From an uncultured Flaviramulus sp. (GTDB lineage: Bacteria; Bacteroidota; Bacteroidia; Flavobacteriales; Flavobacteriaceae): a stretch of DNA of 64,000 nucleotides. Below are positions 1 through 9,875 of the stretch, one piece after another. The stretch covers positions 558,001-622,000 of the forward strand of contig CANMUP010000003.1 of assembly GCA_947501105.1 (NCBI GenBank). The letters run 5' to 3'. Within the stretch, counting starts at the first letter, position 1. Every line of letters begins with the position of its first letter. The notes beneath the pieces were generated by a model. It saw only the letters and a program-made list of their open reading frames with translations. It was not told the origin of the DNA and searched no databases. The translations under genes were made by a program, and so were the position numbers.

Positions 1-466
1 TATCTCCAACAACACCTTCTTCACAAGAAATTACATTTCCCCATGACGTTACAGTTCCAGAACAATTGGCAGCTGTACCACCAACTCCAGAGAAATCTAG
101 ATCTTCAGATGCTGTGCTTTCCCATAATTCAGTTGTGGCATTAAAGTTAATATCAAAAACCATAACACCTCCTCCTCCATCGGTAAGTGCACTTCCTTCT
201 GAATTTATGCTTAAATAACCATTAGTACTACTGTTTGCTATTGGTACGTAAGCAGTAAAATCTGGTTTGGGCTTAAAAATTCCTCCCTCGCTTAATGCAT
301 CTCCTACTTCTGCAATTTTTTGAAAAGAATGGCTTGATGTTATTACAAATGATGCAGATTGAGCAACTGTTGGGTCAATTGAAGTAAAGTCGCCAATGTT
401 TTGAGATTGAAATATATAGGTGTTAAAAAAGAAAAGGGACAGTATTGTAATTTTTAATAGTTTCAT
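1..466 (-). CDS. Secreted PhoX/DUF839-like protein, N-terminal part
   Basis: This is the first 155 codons of a gene that runs off the left edge of the window. The start is ATG at 466. Residues 1-22 form a signal peptide (Lys, then a run of Leu, Ile and Phe, ending near FQSQN). Near the end of the visible part, GTVTSWGNVISCEEG resembles the PhoX/DUF839 signature, in which a Cys-containing segment precedes a TPWGT..TCEE-like motif. PhoX proteins are calcium- and iron-dependent secreted phosphatases, but many family members are untested. The C-terminus, where a T9SS sorting domain would sit, lies outside the window. The family call is moderate and a phosphatase activity is inference. Confidence 0.6.
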   Translation of the reverse strand, partial: MKLLKITILSLFFFNTYIFQSQNIGDFTSIDPTVAQSASFVITSSHSFQKIAEVGDALSEGGIFKPKPDFTAYVPIANSSTNGYLSINSEGSALTDGGGGVMVFDINFNATTELWESTASEDLDFSGVGGTAANCSGTVTSWGNVISCEEGVVGD

Positions 467-506
467 TATTTCTATTTTTAAAATTAATACTGAAAAAGTT
501 ATCCAT

Positions 507-545
507 AAAAAAATGGATTTAGCATAAAGTTACTAAATCCATTTT
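507..545 (-). terminator. Rho-independent terminator of the leu operon
   Basis: On the minus strand, 28 bases after the leuB stop, a perfect 13-bp stem (AAAATGGATTTAG with CTAAATCCATTTT) encloses a 10-nt loop and runs into a T tract (seven A on the plus strand at 507-513). It separates leuB from the PhoX-like gene downstream. Confidence 0.9.
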
Positions 546-573
546 AAAAATCACTTATATAAGTTACTGTTTT

Positions 574-1632
574 TTAGATATTTGAGGCTAACCAATCCCC
601 TACTTCTTTTGTTCCATAAGATTTCCCACCATCTGCCAGGTCTTCAGTAACAATACCTTCGGCTAAGGCTTTGTTAACGGCATCTCTAATTGCTTTACCT
701 TCTTCGGGTAGATTAAAAGCTGTTTCAAACATCATTGCTGCTGATAAAATAGTTGCCATTGGATTTGCTATGTTTAGCCCTGTAGCTTGGGGATACGACC
801 CGTGAATAGGCTCAAATAAAGCAATATCTGCTCCCATTGAAGCAGAAGGCATCAATCCCATAGACCCAGAAATAACTGAAGCTTCATCAGTTAAAATATC
901 TCCAAATAAATTTTCTGTAATTAGCACATCATATGCATTAGGCCATTGAACTAAACGCATAGCAACAGCATCAACAAATTCATAACTAACTTCAACTTCT
1001 GGATAATCCTTTTCCATAGCCTGTACAGTTTCTCTCCATAAACGTGATGTTTCCAAAACATTTGCTTTGTCAACACAACATAATTTTTTAGAACGTGTCA
1101 TCGCTAATTCAAAACCTTTTTTAGCTAAACGTTGTACTTCTGCTCTAGTATAAACGCAATTATCATAAGCCGTTTCACCATCATCTCTTCTTCCTTTTTC
1201 TCCAAAATAAATACCTCCAGTTAACTCACGTAAAAAAACCAAATCTGTACCTTCAATACGCTCTTGCTTTAAAGGAGATTTATCTAATAAAGAAGGAAAT
1301 GTAAAAGTTGGTCGTACATTAGCAAACAATCCTAATTTTTTTCGCATTTTTAATAACCCTTGCTCAGGTCTAACTGGAGCAGATGGGTCGTTATCAAATT
1401 TTGGATGTCCAATAGCTCCAAATAATACAGCATCTGCATTGACACACACATCGTGAGTTTCATCTGGATAAGGTTCTCCAACTGCATCAATAGCAGCTGC
1501 ACCAGTTAATGCTGGCTTCCATGTAATTTCGTGTCCAAATTTATTTGCGACAGCATCACTAACCTTAACGGCTTGATCTATAACTTCTGGTCCAATTCCG
1601 TCTCCGGCTAAAAGGGCAATATTAAATTTCAT
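574..1632 (-). CDS. leuB: 3-isopropylmalate dehydrogenase
   Basis: LeuB carries out the NAD-dependent oxidative decarboxylation of 3-isopropylmalate to 2-oxoisocaproate in cytosolic leucine synthesis. The 352-residue length is typical. Visible motifs are GDGIGPEV at residues 10-17, the Arg-rich substrate segment [12 protein letters not shown] at 97-108, GGIYFG with the catalytic Tyr at 142, the metal-binding [11 protein letters not shown] segment near 240, and FEPIHGS near 275. It is the last gene of the leuC-leuD-leuA-like-leuB operon and starts 14 bases after the upstream gene stops. Nothing is unusual. Confidence 0.97.
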   Translation of the reverse strand: MKFNIALLAGDGIGPEVIDQAVKVSDAVANKFGHEITWKPALTGAAAIDAVGEPYPDETHDVCVNADAVLFGAIGHPKFDNDPSAPVRPEQGLLKMRKKLGLFANVRPTFTFPSLLDKSPLKQERIEGTDLVFLRELTGGIYFGEKGRRDDGETAYDNCVYTRAEVQRLAKKGFELAMTRSKKLCCVDKANVLETSRLWRETVQAMEKDYPEVEVSYEFVDAVAMRLVQWPNAYDVLITENLFGDILTDEASVISGSMGLMPSASMGADIALFEPIHGSYPQATGLNIANPMATILSAAMMFETAFNLPEEGKAIRDAVNKALAEGIVTEDLADGGKSYGTKEVGDWLASNI

Positions 1633-1646
1633 CTCTATTTTTAATC

Positions 1647-3167
1647 TTAATTAATAATAATATTTAGCATTTTCTCGGTGGCTTTAATTGCAGATACTGT
1701 TTGATCCGAATCTAATCCTCGAGTTTTAAATTCTTTTTCTGAATTCTTCCAAGTAATAATGGTTTCACATAAAGCATCAGAATGACTACCTGGAGGTATT
1801 CTTACCGCGTAATCAATCAATTCTGCAAGGACCATTTTCTTCTTTTTGAACACATTTCTAATAGCATTCATAAAAGCATCAAATTGCCCATCACCTTGGG
1901 CGTTTTCCTCAAAAGTCTCATTATTTATGGTAATTGAGACCGTAGTGGATGGCTTTAAGCCCTTAGAATGTGTTAATACATAAGAGTTTACTTTTACTTT
2001 CTCTTCATAAGTGCGGTCTAAAACGTCAGAAATAATATATGGCAAATCTTCTTTGGTGACTACCTGCTTTTTATCCCCTAACTTTATAATACGTTGAGTT
2101 ACTTTTTTTAAATCTTCATCATTAAGTTGAAGGCCTAATTCCTGTAAATTCTTTTGAATATTCGCTTTTCCTGAAGCTTTCCCTAAGGCATATTTTCTGG
2201 TTCTTCCGAAACGTTCTGGCAACAAGTCACTGAAGTATAAGTTTTTTTTGTTGTCTCCATCAGCATGTATACCAGCAGTTTGCGTAAATACATTAGCGCC
2301 TATTACAGGTTTATTTGCAGGAATCATAATTCCAGAAAAATTCTCAACTAATTTACTTACGGTATATAAAACCTTTTCATTTACACCTATTTCAAGTTCT
2401 GGCATAAAATCATTAATTACAGCAATAGTACTCGCCATAGGTGCATTTCCAGCACGCTCTCCCATACCATTAATAGTTAAATGTAAGCCATCAGCACCTG
2501 CTCTTAAGGCCTCCATGGCATTAGATACACCCAAATCGTAATCGTTATGCGCATGAAAATCAAAATGCAAATTAGGATACTTAGTCTTTATTTCTAAAAC
2601 AAACTCATATGATTCAGTTGGCGTTAAAACACCTAAAGTATCTGGTAGCATAATTCGCCTAACATCTTGTGTCGACAAAAATTCTAAAAACTCATAAACA
2701 TAACCTTTAGAGTTTCGCATGCCATTGCTCCAATCTTCTAAGTAAATATTTGTTTCAATGTCATTCTTTTTTGCAATAGAAATAACATTTTTTATTTCTT
2801 TAAAATGTTGATTAGAAGTCTTTTTAAGTTGATGAGTTAAATGATTTAATGAACCTTTAGTTAATAAATTTTGAACCTTTGCTCCTGCTTCAATCATCCA
2901 ATCAATTGATACTCCATTATCAACAAAAGTCAAAACTTCAACCGCATTTAAATAGTCATTTTCAGCTGCCCATTCAGTAACATCTTTTACTGCTTGAAGT
3001 TCACCTTCAGATACTCTAGCAGATGCAATTTCAATACGATCTACCCTTAATTCTTCTAATAAGAGTTTGGCTATAGTTAATTTCTCAGAAGCAGAAAACG
3101 ACACACTCGAGGTTTGTTCACCATCGCGCAATGTCGTATCCATTATTTCTATTTTTCTTGTACTCAT
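1647..3167 (-). CDS. leuA: 2-isopropylmalate synthase-type enzyme (LeuA/CimA family)
   Basis: This is an acyl-CoA condensing enzyme of the HMGL-like family. [10 protein letters not shown] at residues 10-19, the zinc motif HAHNDYDLG near 205, and [11 protein letters not shown] near 233 mark the TIM barrel. Residues of about 360-500 form a LeuA-type allosteric domain. At 506 residues it matches the longer flavobacterial form, not the roughly 390-residue LeuA that Bacteroidota often encode elsewhere. Its position between leuD and leuB argues for 2-isopropylmalate synthesis with leucine feedback. Citramalate synthase (isoleucine route) is the main alternative, because the two activities cannot be told apart by these motifs. 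Confidence 0.85.
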   Translation of the reverse strand: MSTRKIEIMDTTLRDGEQTSSVSFSASEKLTIAKLLLEELRVDRIEIASARVSEGELQAVKDVTEWAAENDYLNAVEVLTFVDNGVSIDWMIEAGAKVQNLLTKGSLNHLTHQLKKTSNQHFKEIKNVISIAKKNDIETNIYLEDWSNGMRNSKGYVYEFLEFLSTQDVRRIMLPDTLGVLTPTESYEFVLEIKTKYPNLHFDFHAHNDYDLGVSNAMEALRAGADGLHLTINGMGERAGNAPMASTIAVINDFMPELEIGVNEKVLYTVSKLVENFSGIMIPANKPVIGANVFTQTAGIHADGDNKKNLYFSDLLPERFGRTRKYALGKASGKANIQKNLQELGLQLNDEDLKKVTQRIIKLGDKKQVVTKEDLPYIISDVLDRTYEEKVKVNSYVLTHSKGLKPSTTVSITINNETFEENAQGDGQFDAFMNAIRNVFKKKKMVLAELIDYAVRIPPGSHSDALCETIITWKNSEKEFKTRGLDSDQTVSAIKATEKMLNIIIN

Positions 3168-3170
3168 TGT

Positions 3171-3767
3171 TTAGAAAGGACGAGAATCTGTAAATGTTTC
3201 TATCTCACTTTTCATGTTTTGTAAATAATCAATATCATCAAAACCATTTAGCATGTTTCCTTTTTTATAACCATTTATATCAAACGATTCTTGCGTTCCT
3301 GATGATAACAAGGTAATTGCTTGAGTTTCTAAGTTAATTTCTAATTCTGTATTTGGATCTGTGTAAATAGCTTCAAAAATTTCTTTAGAAAATTCCGGAC
3401 TAATTTGTACTGGCAAAACACCAATATTTAAGCAGTTATTTTTAAAAATATCAGCAAAAAAACTTGATACTACACAACGGAAACCATAATCGTAAACTGC
3501 CCATGCAGCATGCTCTCTAGAAGACCCAGAACCAAAGTTCATTCCTCCAACTAATATTTTACCACTATAAATAGGATTGTTTAAAATAAAGTCCTCTTTA
3601 GGTGTATCATCACTATTATATCTCCAATCGCGAAATAAATTATCCCCAAAACCCTCACGTGTTGTTGCTTTTAAAAAACGTGCAGGTATAATTTGGTCTG
3701 TATCTACATTCTCAATTGGTAACGGAACCGCTGTACTCTTTAGTGTTGTAAATTTATCGTATGCCAT
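3171..3767 (-). CDS. leuD: 3-isopropylmalate dehydratase small subunit
   Basis: LeuD supplies the swivelling domain of isopropylmalate isomerase and pairs with LeuC in the cytosol. The 198-residue length is normal. The motifs NVDTDQIIPARFL near residue 20 and GSGSSREHAAWAVYDYGF near 80-97 are the LeuD substrate-binding signatures. It lies between leuC and the leuA-like gene, with only 3 bases before the latter, so co-translation is likely. Confidence 0.97.
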   Translation of the reverse strand: MAYDKFTTLKSTAVPLPIENVDTDQIIPARFLKATTREGFGDNLFRDWRYNSDDTPKEDFILNNPIYSGKILVGGMNFGSGSSREHAAWAVYDYGFRCVVSSFFADIFKNNCLNIGVLPVQISPEFSKEIFEAIYTDPNTELEINLETQAITLLSSGTQESFDINGYKKGNMLNGFDDIDYLQNMKSEIETFTDSRPF

Positions 3768-3816
3768 TATTTTGTGTTTTTTGTTTAATCGTTGATTTGT
3801 TTATAAAATTCAATGA

Positions 3817-5211
3817 TTATAATAATTCTCTAGGATCTGTAACCACTCCAGTAACTGCTGCTGCTGCTGCAACTAATGGACTAGCTAATAAAGTTCTTGA
3901 CCCCGGGCCTTGTCTTCCTTCAAAGTTTCTGTTTGATGTGCTTACTGCATATTTGCCAGCAGGTACTTTATCATCATTCATAGCTAAACACGCAGAACAT
4001 CCTGGTTCTCTTAAAACAAAACCAGCGTCTTCAAAAATGTCTAACAAGCCTTCTTCTTTAATCTTGGCTTCAACAACATGCGAACCTGGAACTAACCAAG
4101 CTGTTACGTTATCTGCCTTTTGTCTTCCTTTAACAATAGATGCAAACGCACGGAAATCTTCAATACGTCCATTGGTACAACTACCAATAAATACATAATC
4201 GATTTTTTTTCCAATCATTTGCTCATTTTCTGAATATCCCATGTATGCTAAAGACTTATCGTAAGTCGCTTTACCACCTTCAACAGATTTTGCAGACGGA
4301 ATGTTTCTAGAAATCCCCATGCCCATACCAGGATTTGTACCATAAGTAATCATTGGTTCAATATCGCTAGCACTAAATGATAATTCCTTATCAAAAACAA
4401 CATCATCATCTGTTTTTAAAGTTTTCCAGTATTCCATGGCTTTATCCCAATCTGCACCTTTAGGCGTCATGGCACGACCTTTAATATAATCAAATGTTTT
4501 CTCGTCTGGAGCAATCATACCTCCTCGAGCACCCATTTCAATAGATAAATTACAAACCGTCATACGTCCTTCCATAGTCATGTTTTCAAAAACATCACCA
4601 GCATATTCAACAAAATACCCTGTTGCGCCAGAAGTTGTTAATTGTGAAATAATATATAAACCAACATCTTTAGGAGTAACCCCTTTACTTAATGACCCAT
4701 TAATGCTAATACGCATTTTTTTAGGCTTAGGTTGCATGATACACTGCGTGGTTAAAACCATTTCAACTTCAGATGTACCAATACCAAAAGCAATAGCACC
4801 AAAAGCGCCGTGAGTAGATGTATGTGAATCTCCACAAACAATAGTAGCACCTGGAAGTGTGATTCCGTTTTCAGGACCTACAACATGCACAATTCCATTG
4901 TTTTGATGCCCCAATCCCCAATGACTAATGCCGTATTCATTAGCATTGTCTTCTAATGTTTTTAATTGATTCGCAGATAACGGATCCTGAACTGGTAAAT
5001 GTTGATTAATTGTTGGCGTGTTATGATCGGCTACAGCGAATGTGCGTTCTGGATATAACACACTTAACCCTCTGCTTTTTAAACCAACAAAGGCTACAGG
5101 ACTTGTAACTTCATGAATCAGATGACGGTCTATAAAAAACACATCTGGACCATCTTCAATATGTCGCACTACATGCGAATCCCATACTTTGTCAAACAAT
5201 GATTTGCTCAT
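3817..5211 (-). CDS. leuC: 3-isopropylmalate dehydratase large subunit
   Basis: LeuC is the aconitase-type large subunit that isomerises 2- to 3-isopropylmalate using a 4Fe-4S cluster. The three cluster cysteines are visible as Cys345 (GSCTNGR) and Cys405/Cys408 ([10 protein letters not shown]). [14 protein letters not shown] at residues 126-139 is the active-site segment. The 464-residue length is normal. It is the first gene of the leu operon, and a candidate -7 box lies 72-79 bases upstream. The leader was read for a leucine-rich leader peptide and none was found, in contrast to the his operon. Confidence 0.97.
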   Translation of the reverse strand: MSKSLFDKVWDSHVVRHIEDGPDVFFIDRHLIHEVTSPVAFVGLKSRGLSVLYPERTFAVADHNTPTINQHLPVQDPLSANQLKTLEDNANEYGISHWGLGHQNNGIVHVVGPENGITLPGATIVCGDSHTSTHGAFGAIAFGIGTSEVEMVLTTQCIMQPKPKKMRISINGSLSKGVTPKDVGLYIISQLTTSGATGYFVEYAGDVFENMTMEGRMTVCNLSIEMGARGGMIAPDEKTFDYIKGRAMTPKGADWDKAMEYWKTLKTDDDVVFDKELSFSASDIEPMITYGTNPGMGMGISRNIPSAKSVEGGKATYDKSLAYMGYSENEQMIGKKIDYVFIGSCTNGRIEDFRAFASIVKGRQKADNVTAWLVPGSHVVEAKIKEEGLLDIFEDAGFVLREPGCSACLAMNDDKVPAGKYAVSTSNRNFEGRQGPGSRTLLASPLVAAAAAVTGVVTDPRELL

Positions 5212-5282
5212 AAATATCTATAATTTAATTTTAATCTTAATGAATAATTATTGGTTAAATACAATTCAACCAAAAAGGGTGA

Positions 5283-5290
5283 CAAATTTA
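5283..5290 (-). promoter_or_regulatory. Candidate -7 box of the leu operon promoter
   Basis: The minus strand reads TAAATTTG, a full match to the Bacteroidota -7 consensus TAnnTTTG, about 75 bases before the leuC start. No clean TTG lies 17-23 bases further upstream, so only the -7 element is supported. Confidence 0.5.
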
Positions 5291-5435
5291 AGAAAACTGC
5301 CTTTTTATTGCAGATATTTTAATGTCTAAGATAGATTCCTAATAAATTTTTATAAAATCATTAATGGATATACTATTTATTGAATTTTATGCAATAGAAT
5401 ATTGAAATCGCTTATAATTTTAAAATAAGAGCGTT

Positions 5436-6323
5436 TTAAAATAATTGCTGTTGATCACTTTCATTAGGAACTACAAGTGAATAGCCTAATTCTGAATTAA
5501 TTTTTTTAATGAAGTATGCCGATAATAATGGAGATTCTTTTTCGATGTTTTGATGAATAAAAAAATCTATTTCTTTTATACCTTGCTCCTTCCACGATTT
5601 TAATCTCATAACCCAATCATCGAGCCTGGAATAATCACTAGGATGGTTTGCCCCAACATAACGAACAAACGCGGTAGCATTTGTTAAACGCATGTGCATT
5701 AAATCTCGCCTGCCAGCTGTGTCTACAATAACATTAGACATATTATTGGCTTCCAGAAGCTGGTATAAATCTTTAGATACAGCTTCATCATTATACCAAT
5801 TGGTATGCCTGAATTCAATAGCTAACGGAATTTCTTTTGGCCAACTTTCAACAAAATTCACTACCCTGTCAAAATCTTTTGGAGCAAAATTACTATGCAT
5901 TTGTAAAAAAACTGTTCCCAATTTTTCTTTTAAGTTAGAAGCATTATACAGATAATTTTCAACAACTTCATTAGTCTCATTTAAGCGTTTCCAATGGCTA
6001 ATCTCTTGATTTAACTTAGGGAAGAATTTAAAACCATTAGGCGTCTTATCATACCATGTTGCAAACTGTTCTGCCGGGAAAATTCTGTAAAATGTTGCAT
6101 TCAATTCTATGGAGTTAAATTGGGTTGAGTAATAACCTAATTCGTCTTTAGTACCTCTTGGATAAAATCCTTTTAGGTCTGCCCTATTCCATTTAGCACA
6201 GCCTATGTAAATTTCAGGCACATTATCGTCCTTGACTTTATTTAAAACACGTTTTGTATCTGAATGATCTTTAGGTAATATAAAGTCTATATCTTGAGGA
6301 TTATCTACACTTCCAAATTTCAT
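5436..6323 (-). CDS. DUF72 (YecE-like) family protein
   Basis: DUF72 proteins have a TIM-barrel-like fold and no settled biochemical function. The family signature is clear: IYIGCAKWN near residue 40, then FYPRG, YYSTQFNSIELNATFYR near 65-81, and KFFPKLNQEISH near 100. A short C-terminal segment contains EIDFFIHQN. The 295-residue length is within the family range. It lies between the leu operon and a divergent small gene and looks monocistronic. No role is assigned. Confidence 0.85.
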   Translation of the reverse strand: MKFGSVDNPQDIDFILPKDHSDTKRVLNKVKDDNVPEIYIGCAKWNRADLKGFYPRGTKDELGYYSTQFNSIELNATFYRIFPAEQFATWYDKTPNGFKFFPKLNQEISHWKRLNETNEVVENYLYNASNLKEKLGTVFLQMHSNFAPKDFDRVVNFVESWPKEIPLAIEFRHTNWYNDEAVSKDLYQLLEANNMSNVIVDTAGRRDLMHMRLTNATAFVRYVGANHPSDYSRLDDWVMRLKSWKEQGIKEIDFFIHQNIEKESPLLSAYFIKKINSELGYSLVVPNESDQQQLF

Positions 6324-6442
6324 TATAAATGTTTTGAGATAAATATAGAAAAATCTTTAATGTTAATAACCTCGTTGATAATTAATAGTTGCCAAATTTT
6401 TACAAGCTTTAATAATCTATATTTTTATTAAAACTCAAATCC

Positions 6443-6859
6443 ATGAACTCAAGACAATTCAACTTAAAAAGTATTCGTCCAGAAATTTCTGCTACTACTA
6501 TTAACGATAATATGAGTGCAGATGAACGTTTTCAAAATTTAGTGCTGCGCCCAGTTATTAAACTACAAAACGAGTTACTCATTGAAGTTTTTAAAAACTA
6601 TGTAGTTAAGCATAAATCTGTTTTTTACGATTTATCGCTAGAAAAACGTTTGGATTATATTGAAAATGCGATTCAAAAAGACATGAAGTTTCGAAACTCA
6701 ATTAAAGGAATGATTATTGGGCTTTTTACCGTTGAAGAATATTTAATATACATTGAAAACTCTTCAGCATTAAATAAACGGATGATGAATATTGCAAAAG
6801 AACGATTGCTTAGCAATATTCAACTTTTTGAAAGGCCAGAATTGTTGACTGCAGTTTAG
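6443..6859 (+). CDS. Conserved flavobacterial protein of unknown function
   Basis: This 138-residue, mostly helical soluble protein has no signal peptide or membrane segment. It contains a charged, repeat-free region with phrases such as RPVIKLQNELL, KDMKFRNSIKGMIIGLFTVEEY and NKRMMNIAKERL. Similar proteins occur widely in flavobacteria, and some database entries call them glyoxalase, but no VOC fold metal residues are visible here. Its stop overlaps the convergent DUF2461 gene by four bases. I cannot assign a function. Confidence 0.7.
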   Translation: MNSRQFNLKSIRPEISATTINDNMSADERFQNLVLRPVIKLQNELLIEVFKNYVVKHKSVFYDLSLEKRLDYIENAIQKDMKFRNSIKGMIIGLFTVEEYLIYIENSSALNKRMMNIAKERLLSNIQLFERPELLTAV

Positions 6860-7536
6860 TCGATTAAAGAAACCCCATTCAAATCAGTAGTTAAAACATC
6901 GCTCATATAATCAAAATATGGCCGAATAGCTTTAAACGCTGTGCTTACGTCATTTAAAAAATTTGCATCTAAAACCTCTTTGTCTGTATATTTTTTAACA
7001 AAAATGTATTGTTTTTTTCTAATTAAATCGATGGCTTTATGCTCTTTACTAAAGCCTTTTGGAGCAGTTTTAACTTCATCTCCAACAAAATCTCCCCAAA
7101 CGTTTTTAAATTTTTTGTTATTAATAATATCACGAATATCGCTGTCATCCATTTCAAATTCCTTTCTAATCCGCAATAAATCTTCTTTTACAGGTTCCCA
7201 AAAACCAGTAGCAATAAAACTCTCATTATTAGGCTGTAGATGCAAATAATACCCACCTCTTAACTTGGGTTTTGTTCTATGTAAAGAACCTCCAAAATGC
7301 GTTTTGTATGGCAGTTTGTTTTTAGAAAAACGCACATCTCTATATATTCTAAACATTTTTAGTTTATCAATATCATCATGTTTGTTTAAATCTTCTAAAA
7401 CCGAATTGTAAACTTTTTTAACTTCAGCTTCAATAGCTTTAAACTCTGGTTTGTTTTCATTAAACCAATCACGATTATTATTTTTTTCTAGCTTTTTAAA
7501 GAAGTCTAAGGCACTTTTTGGTACAGTAATACTCAT
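6856..7536 (-). CDS. DUF2461 family protein
   Basis: This 226-residue protein matches the DUF2461/TIGR02453 family. The N-terminal phrase LDFFKKLEKNNNRDWFNENK, then KMFRIYRDVRFSKNKLPYKTH near residue 60-80 and GGYYLHLQPNNESFIATG near 95-112, are diagnostic. The biochemical role is unknown. It lies 38 bases downstream of the truA-like gene on the same strand and may be co-transcribed with it. Its 3' end overlaps a convergent gene by four bases. Confidence 0.85.
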   Translation of the reverse strand: MSITVPKSALDFFKKLEKNNNRDWFNENKPEFKAIEAEVKKVYNSVLEDLNKHDDIDKLKMFRIYRDVRFSKNKLPYKTHFGGSLHRTKPKLRGGYYLHLQPNNESFIATGFWEPVKEDLLRIRKEFEMDDSDIRDIINNKKFKNVWGDFVGDEVKTAPKGFSKEHKAIDLIRKKQYIFVKKYTDKEVLDANFLNDVSTAFKAIRPYFDYMSDVLTTDLNGVSLID

Positions 7537-7574
7537 AAAATTTAATTTTTTCTCAAGTTACAAAAGCTTATGAA

Positions 7575-8351
7575 TTATTCAAATTCAATTTTGTTAAGAA
7601 TTAAGCCTGAAGCTGGAGCAATGTAATCCATTTTTATAGTACTGTCTGCCAGCAAGCTTCTTTTTATATACTCTGTAGTTAATTTGCCTTTACCTAAGTC
7701 TATTAATGCCCCCATCATTAATCTAATTTGGTTTCGCATAAAACCTTTACCTCTTACCCGTAATAAATATGTTTTCTTTGGAAAGTAATTGGCGTTGTAA
7801 ATGGTGTTTTCTACCAACTCACAAGTCAATATTTCGCGTGTATATATGCCATTATTGGTAGCTTTGTAGCAATACGATTTAAAATAATGTTCGCCTTCAA
7901 ACAATTTTGCGCCCTGTTTCATTTTAACAATATCCAAATCATCTAAAATAGTTGTCATTATAGGAGCGCAAAACGGATGACACTTTTCACCAAAAGCAAA
8001 TAAATACAAATACTCTTTAATTTTTGAATGTTGAATAATATTGAATTTTTCATCAACTTCTCTAATACTTAAAGCCCGAATATCTTGCGGCAAGTTATAA
8101 TTGAATAATTCAAGAAAAGCTGTCTCATCAACAATTGGCTCAAATAAAAAAAGCTCAAAAGCGGCACATTCTGCAGATACCATAGCATCAGTTCTCCCAG
8201 AGCTTAAACTTTTAAAGCGTTTCCCTTCTAAGATAAAATTCAAGGTTCTGTCTACCATTAAATGTAATGTTTTTACATCTGGTTGCTTTTGCCAACCATG
8301 AAAACGATATCCTAAATATTGAACGGTAATGACGTAGAAATATTTCTTCAT
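7575..8351 (-). CDS. truA: TruA-family tRNA pseudouridine synthase (divergent paralogue)
   Basis: TruA enzymes isomerise uridine at positions 38-40 of tRNA anticodon stems. This 258-residue protein has the family's N-terminal strand (VQYLGYRFHGWQKQP), the catalytic Asp55 in GRTDAMVSA, and C-terminal RGKGFMRNQIRLMMGALIDLGKG. The usual motif is GRTDAGVHA, so the Gly and His after the catalytic Asp are replaced by Met and Ser. Flavobacteria often carry a second canonical TruA elsewhere, so this copy could have a different target. A promoter lies 20-50 bases upstream, and the DUF2461 gene follows. Confidence 0.8.
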   Translation of the reverse strand: MKKYFYVITVQYLGYRFHGWQKQPDVKTLHLMVDRTLNFILEGKRFKSLSSGRTDAMVSAECAAFELFLFEPIVDETAFLELFNYNLPQDIRALSIREVDEKFNIIQHSKIKEYLYLFAFGEKCHPFCAPIMTTILDDLDIVKMKQGAKLFEGEHYFKSYCYKATNNGIYTREILTCELVENTIYNANYFPKKTYLLRVRGKGFMRNQIRLMMGALIDLGKGKLTTEYIKRSLLADSTIKMDYIAPASGLILNKIEFE

Positions 8352-8370
8352 TATTCTGCTTTACAGAAGC

Positions 8371-8401
8371 GAAAAGTACAGCCTTTTATTAATTGTGACA
8401 A
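8371..8401 (-). promoter_or_regulatory. Promoter of the truA-like gene
   Basis: On the minus strand TTG (plus 8399-8401), a 20-bp spacer and TACTTTTC (plus 8371-8378) match the Bacteroidota consensus at all but one base. The predicted 5' leader is about a dozen bases. The -33 element and most of the spacer lie within a 25-bp sequence that recurs at 9876-9900. Confidence 0.6.
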
Positions 8402-8406
8402 AAAAT
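8382..8406. repeat. 25-bp direct repeat, copy 1
   Basis: These 25 bases, beginning CCTTTTATTAATTG and ending GACAAAAAAT, are identical to 9876-9900 and in the same orientation. The two copies bracket the OmpA-family gene. This copy overlaps the truA promoter. Confidence 0.85.
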
Positions 8407-8433
8407 ATAATAAAAAATATAATTAAATTCATG

Positions 8434-8465
8434 AAAAAATGGTGCTTGCATGAGCAAACACCATT
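8434..8465 (-). terminator. Terminator of the OmpA-family gene
   Basis: On the minus strand, 20 bases after the OmpA-like stop, a 12-bp stem (AATGGTGTTTGC with GCAAGCACCATT, one G-T pair) with the loop TCAT runs into a T tract. It isolates this gene from the truA-like gene. Confidence 0.92.
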
Positions 8466-8485
8466 CGCTATAGATGAGACTTATT

Positions 8486-9712
8486 TTATTTGATTAGGTG
8501 ACTAACTCTAATCGTTATTTCCGCTCTCCTATTTAATGTTTTGCCAATGTTTGTATTGTTGCTGGACACTGGTCGTGTTTCACCATAACTATTGACACTT
8601 ATATTGCTACTAGATAATTGTTTAGAAACTAAATATTGCTTTACATTTTCAGCTCTATCATGAGATAAGTTGCTATTAAATTGATTACCACCTGCATTGT
8701 CGGTATGAGCATCTATTTGTATCTTATATTGTTTTCCTTTTTTAGAAATATTCACTATTTCGTTTAAAATAGATTTGGCTTCTGTGCCTAAGGCGCTACT
8801 ATTTGAATTAAAGTATATTACTTTGCTAGTAATAGTATTAGTAATAGTCTGTGTAGGTTTATTTGTAGTTTGTGTTGTTTGTATTTCTTTTTGTGGACAA
8901 CCTGAACCTGGACTTTTTGTGTTAGGGCATTTATCTATACTATCTGGTACACCATCACCATCAGTATCTGGGCAGCCGGCAAATATTTTTTTCCCATAAA
9001 CTTTTGGGCAAAGGTCATAGGCATCAATTATACCATCGCCATCTGTGTCCAAGGCATCATTTTCAGAAGTTTCTTCTTTTTCTCTTTTACCAAGATTAAA
9101 AGTTACTCCCAAACTATGTTGCCAGTGTTTGGTTAAATAATCTTTAAAAGCATGCTTATAAGTGGTTTGCAGGTTTAATCCAAATTGGTCTGTAATATCA
9201 TATTTTACACCAATGGCTCCGTTAACAGTTCCTGCACCTACTAAATTATCTATCCCTTTATTATTAGAAAATGTGTTGTATAACCCTTCTTCTATCCAAG
9301 TATAGCCACCACCAATTGCAATAAAAGGTTTTAACTTAGTGTCTTTTAAAACTTTGAAGCTTACCATGGCATCTAATCCATAATACTTTAAATTATCTAC
9401 TAGAATGCTTTCATCGGCTTTTCCAAAATCTCCCCATTTGCTAATTTCATTTACAGATCCTTTAGCCGTTAAAGAAAGTCTACTTGTTAAATTTCTGGTT
9501 ACAGCAATATAGGCTCCGAAATTCCAATGATCGTTTAGATTAAAAAATTCATCAAAATAGTCACCATGTGGTGCATTTTCGCCAATTGGGTACACATCAA
9601 CGGCATTAGCACCAATTTCTATGGCCCAAGGGTTAATTTCGTTTTGTGAAGAAAGTAATTGAATATTTAGCCCTAAAAATAGTGCAATTAAAAGTTTGTA
9701 ATGATATTTCAT
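8486..9712 (-). CDS. OmpA-family outer membrane protein with TSP3 calcium repeats
   Basis: This 408-residue protein begins with a signal peptide (residues 1-22, KLLIALFLGLNIQLLSSQ). An eight-stranded barrel-like region (about 25-215) follows. Two thrombospondin type 3 calcium repeats (DTDGDGIIDAYDLCP and DTDGDGVPDSIDKCP, about 223-268) act as a linker. The C-terminal OmpA domain, which binds peptidoglycan, includes NLSHDRAENVKQYL and YGETRP (about 290-405). It probably anchors the outer membrane to the cell wall. It is monocistronic, with its own terminator. This architecture is one of the commonest in Bacteroidota. Confidence 0.93.
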   Translation of the reverse strand: MKYHYKLLIALFLGLNIQLLSSQNEINPWAIEIGANAVDVYPIGENAPHGDYFDEFFNLNDHWNFGAYIAVTRNLTSRLSLTAKGSVNEISKWGDFGKADESILVDNLKYYGLDAMVSFKVLKDTKLKPFIAIGGGYTWIEEGLYNTFSNNKGIDNLVGAGTVNGAIGVKYDITDQFGLNLQTTYKHAFKDYLTKHWQHSLGVTFNLGKREKEETSENDALDTDGDGIIDAYDLCPKVYGKKIFAGCPDTDGDGVPDSIDKCPNTKSPGSGCPQKEIQTTQTTNKPTQTITNTITSKVIYFNSNSSALGTEAKSILNEIVNISKKGKQYKIQIDAHTDNAGGNQFNSNLSHDRAENVKQYLVSKQLSSSNISVNSYGETRPVSSNNTNIGKTLNRRAEITIRVSHLIK

Positions 9713-9769
9713 AAGTTTTACTGTTTATAATTAAGCAGCAAAGGAATGTATATATCTATGTAATTCAAT

Positions 9770-9779
9770 TTACAATGTA
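9770..9779 (-). promoter_or_regulatory. TACATTGTAA motif upstream of the OmpA-family gene
   Basis: The minus strand reads TACATTGTAA 58-67 bases before the OmpA-like start. The same ten bases occur on the plus strand at 9904-9913 upstream of the divergent gene. TACATTG is close to the -7 consensus with one base missing, so the pair could be promoter cores or a shared regulator site. Confidence 0.35.
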
Positions 9780-9875
9780 ATAAGTGATTTCATATGCTAA
9801 TAACTGATGGTTTTTAGTAATAAGTGCATATTTAGACTGTATGATTTCTATGAAACTGCTAGGGCATTTTTGCAA

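Noticed and set aside
3761-4198. A 145-codon frame on the plus strand opposite leuC.
   Set aside because: It lies within the 3' part of leuC on the other strand, is out of keeping with the strong leuC signal and has no recognisable domain. It is a shadow of the real gene.
5212-5435. A possible leucine leader peptide upstream of leuC.
   Set aside because: All short ATG frames on the minus strand were read, and none has a Leu run followed by a terminator. Only a -7 box remains.
6443-6859. Assignment of the 138-residue protein as a glyoxalase.
   Set aside because: Database labels of this kind exist, but no VOC metal-binding pattern is visible and the sequence looks helical.
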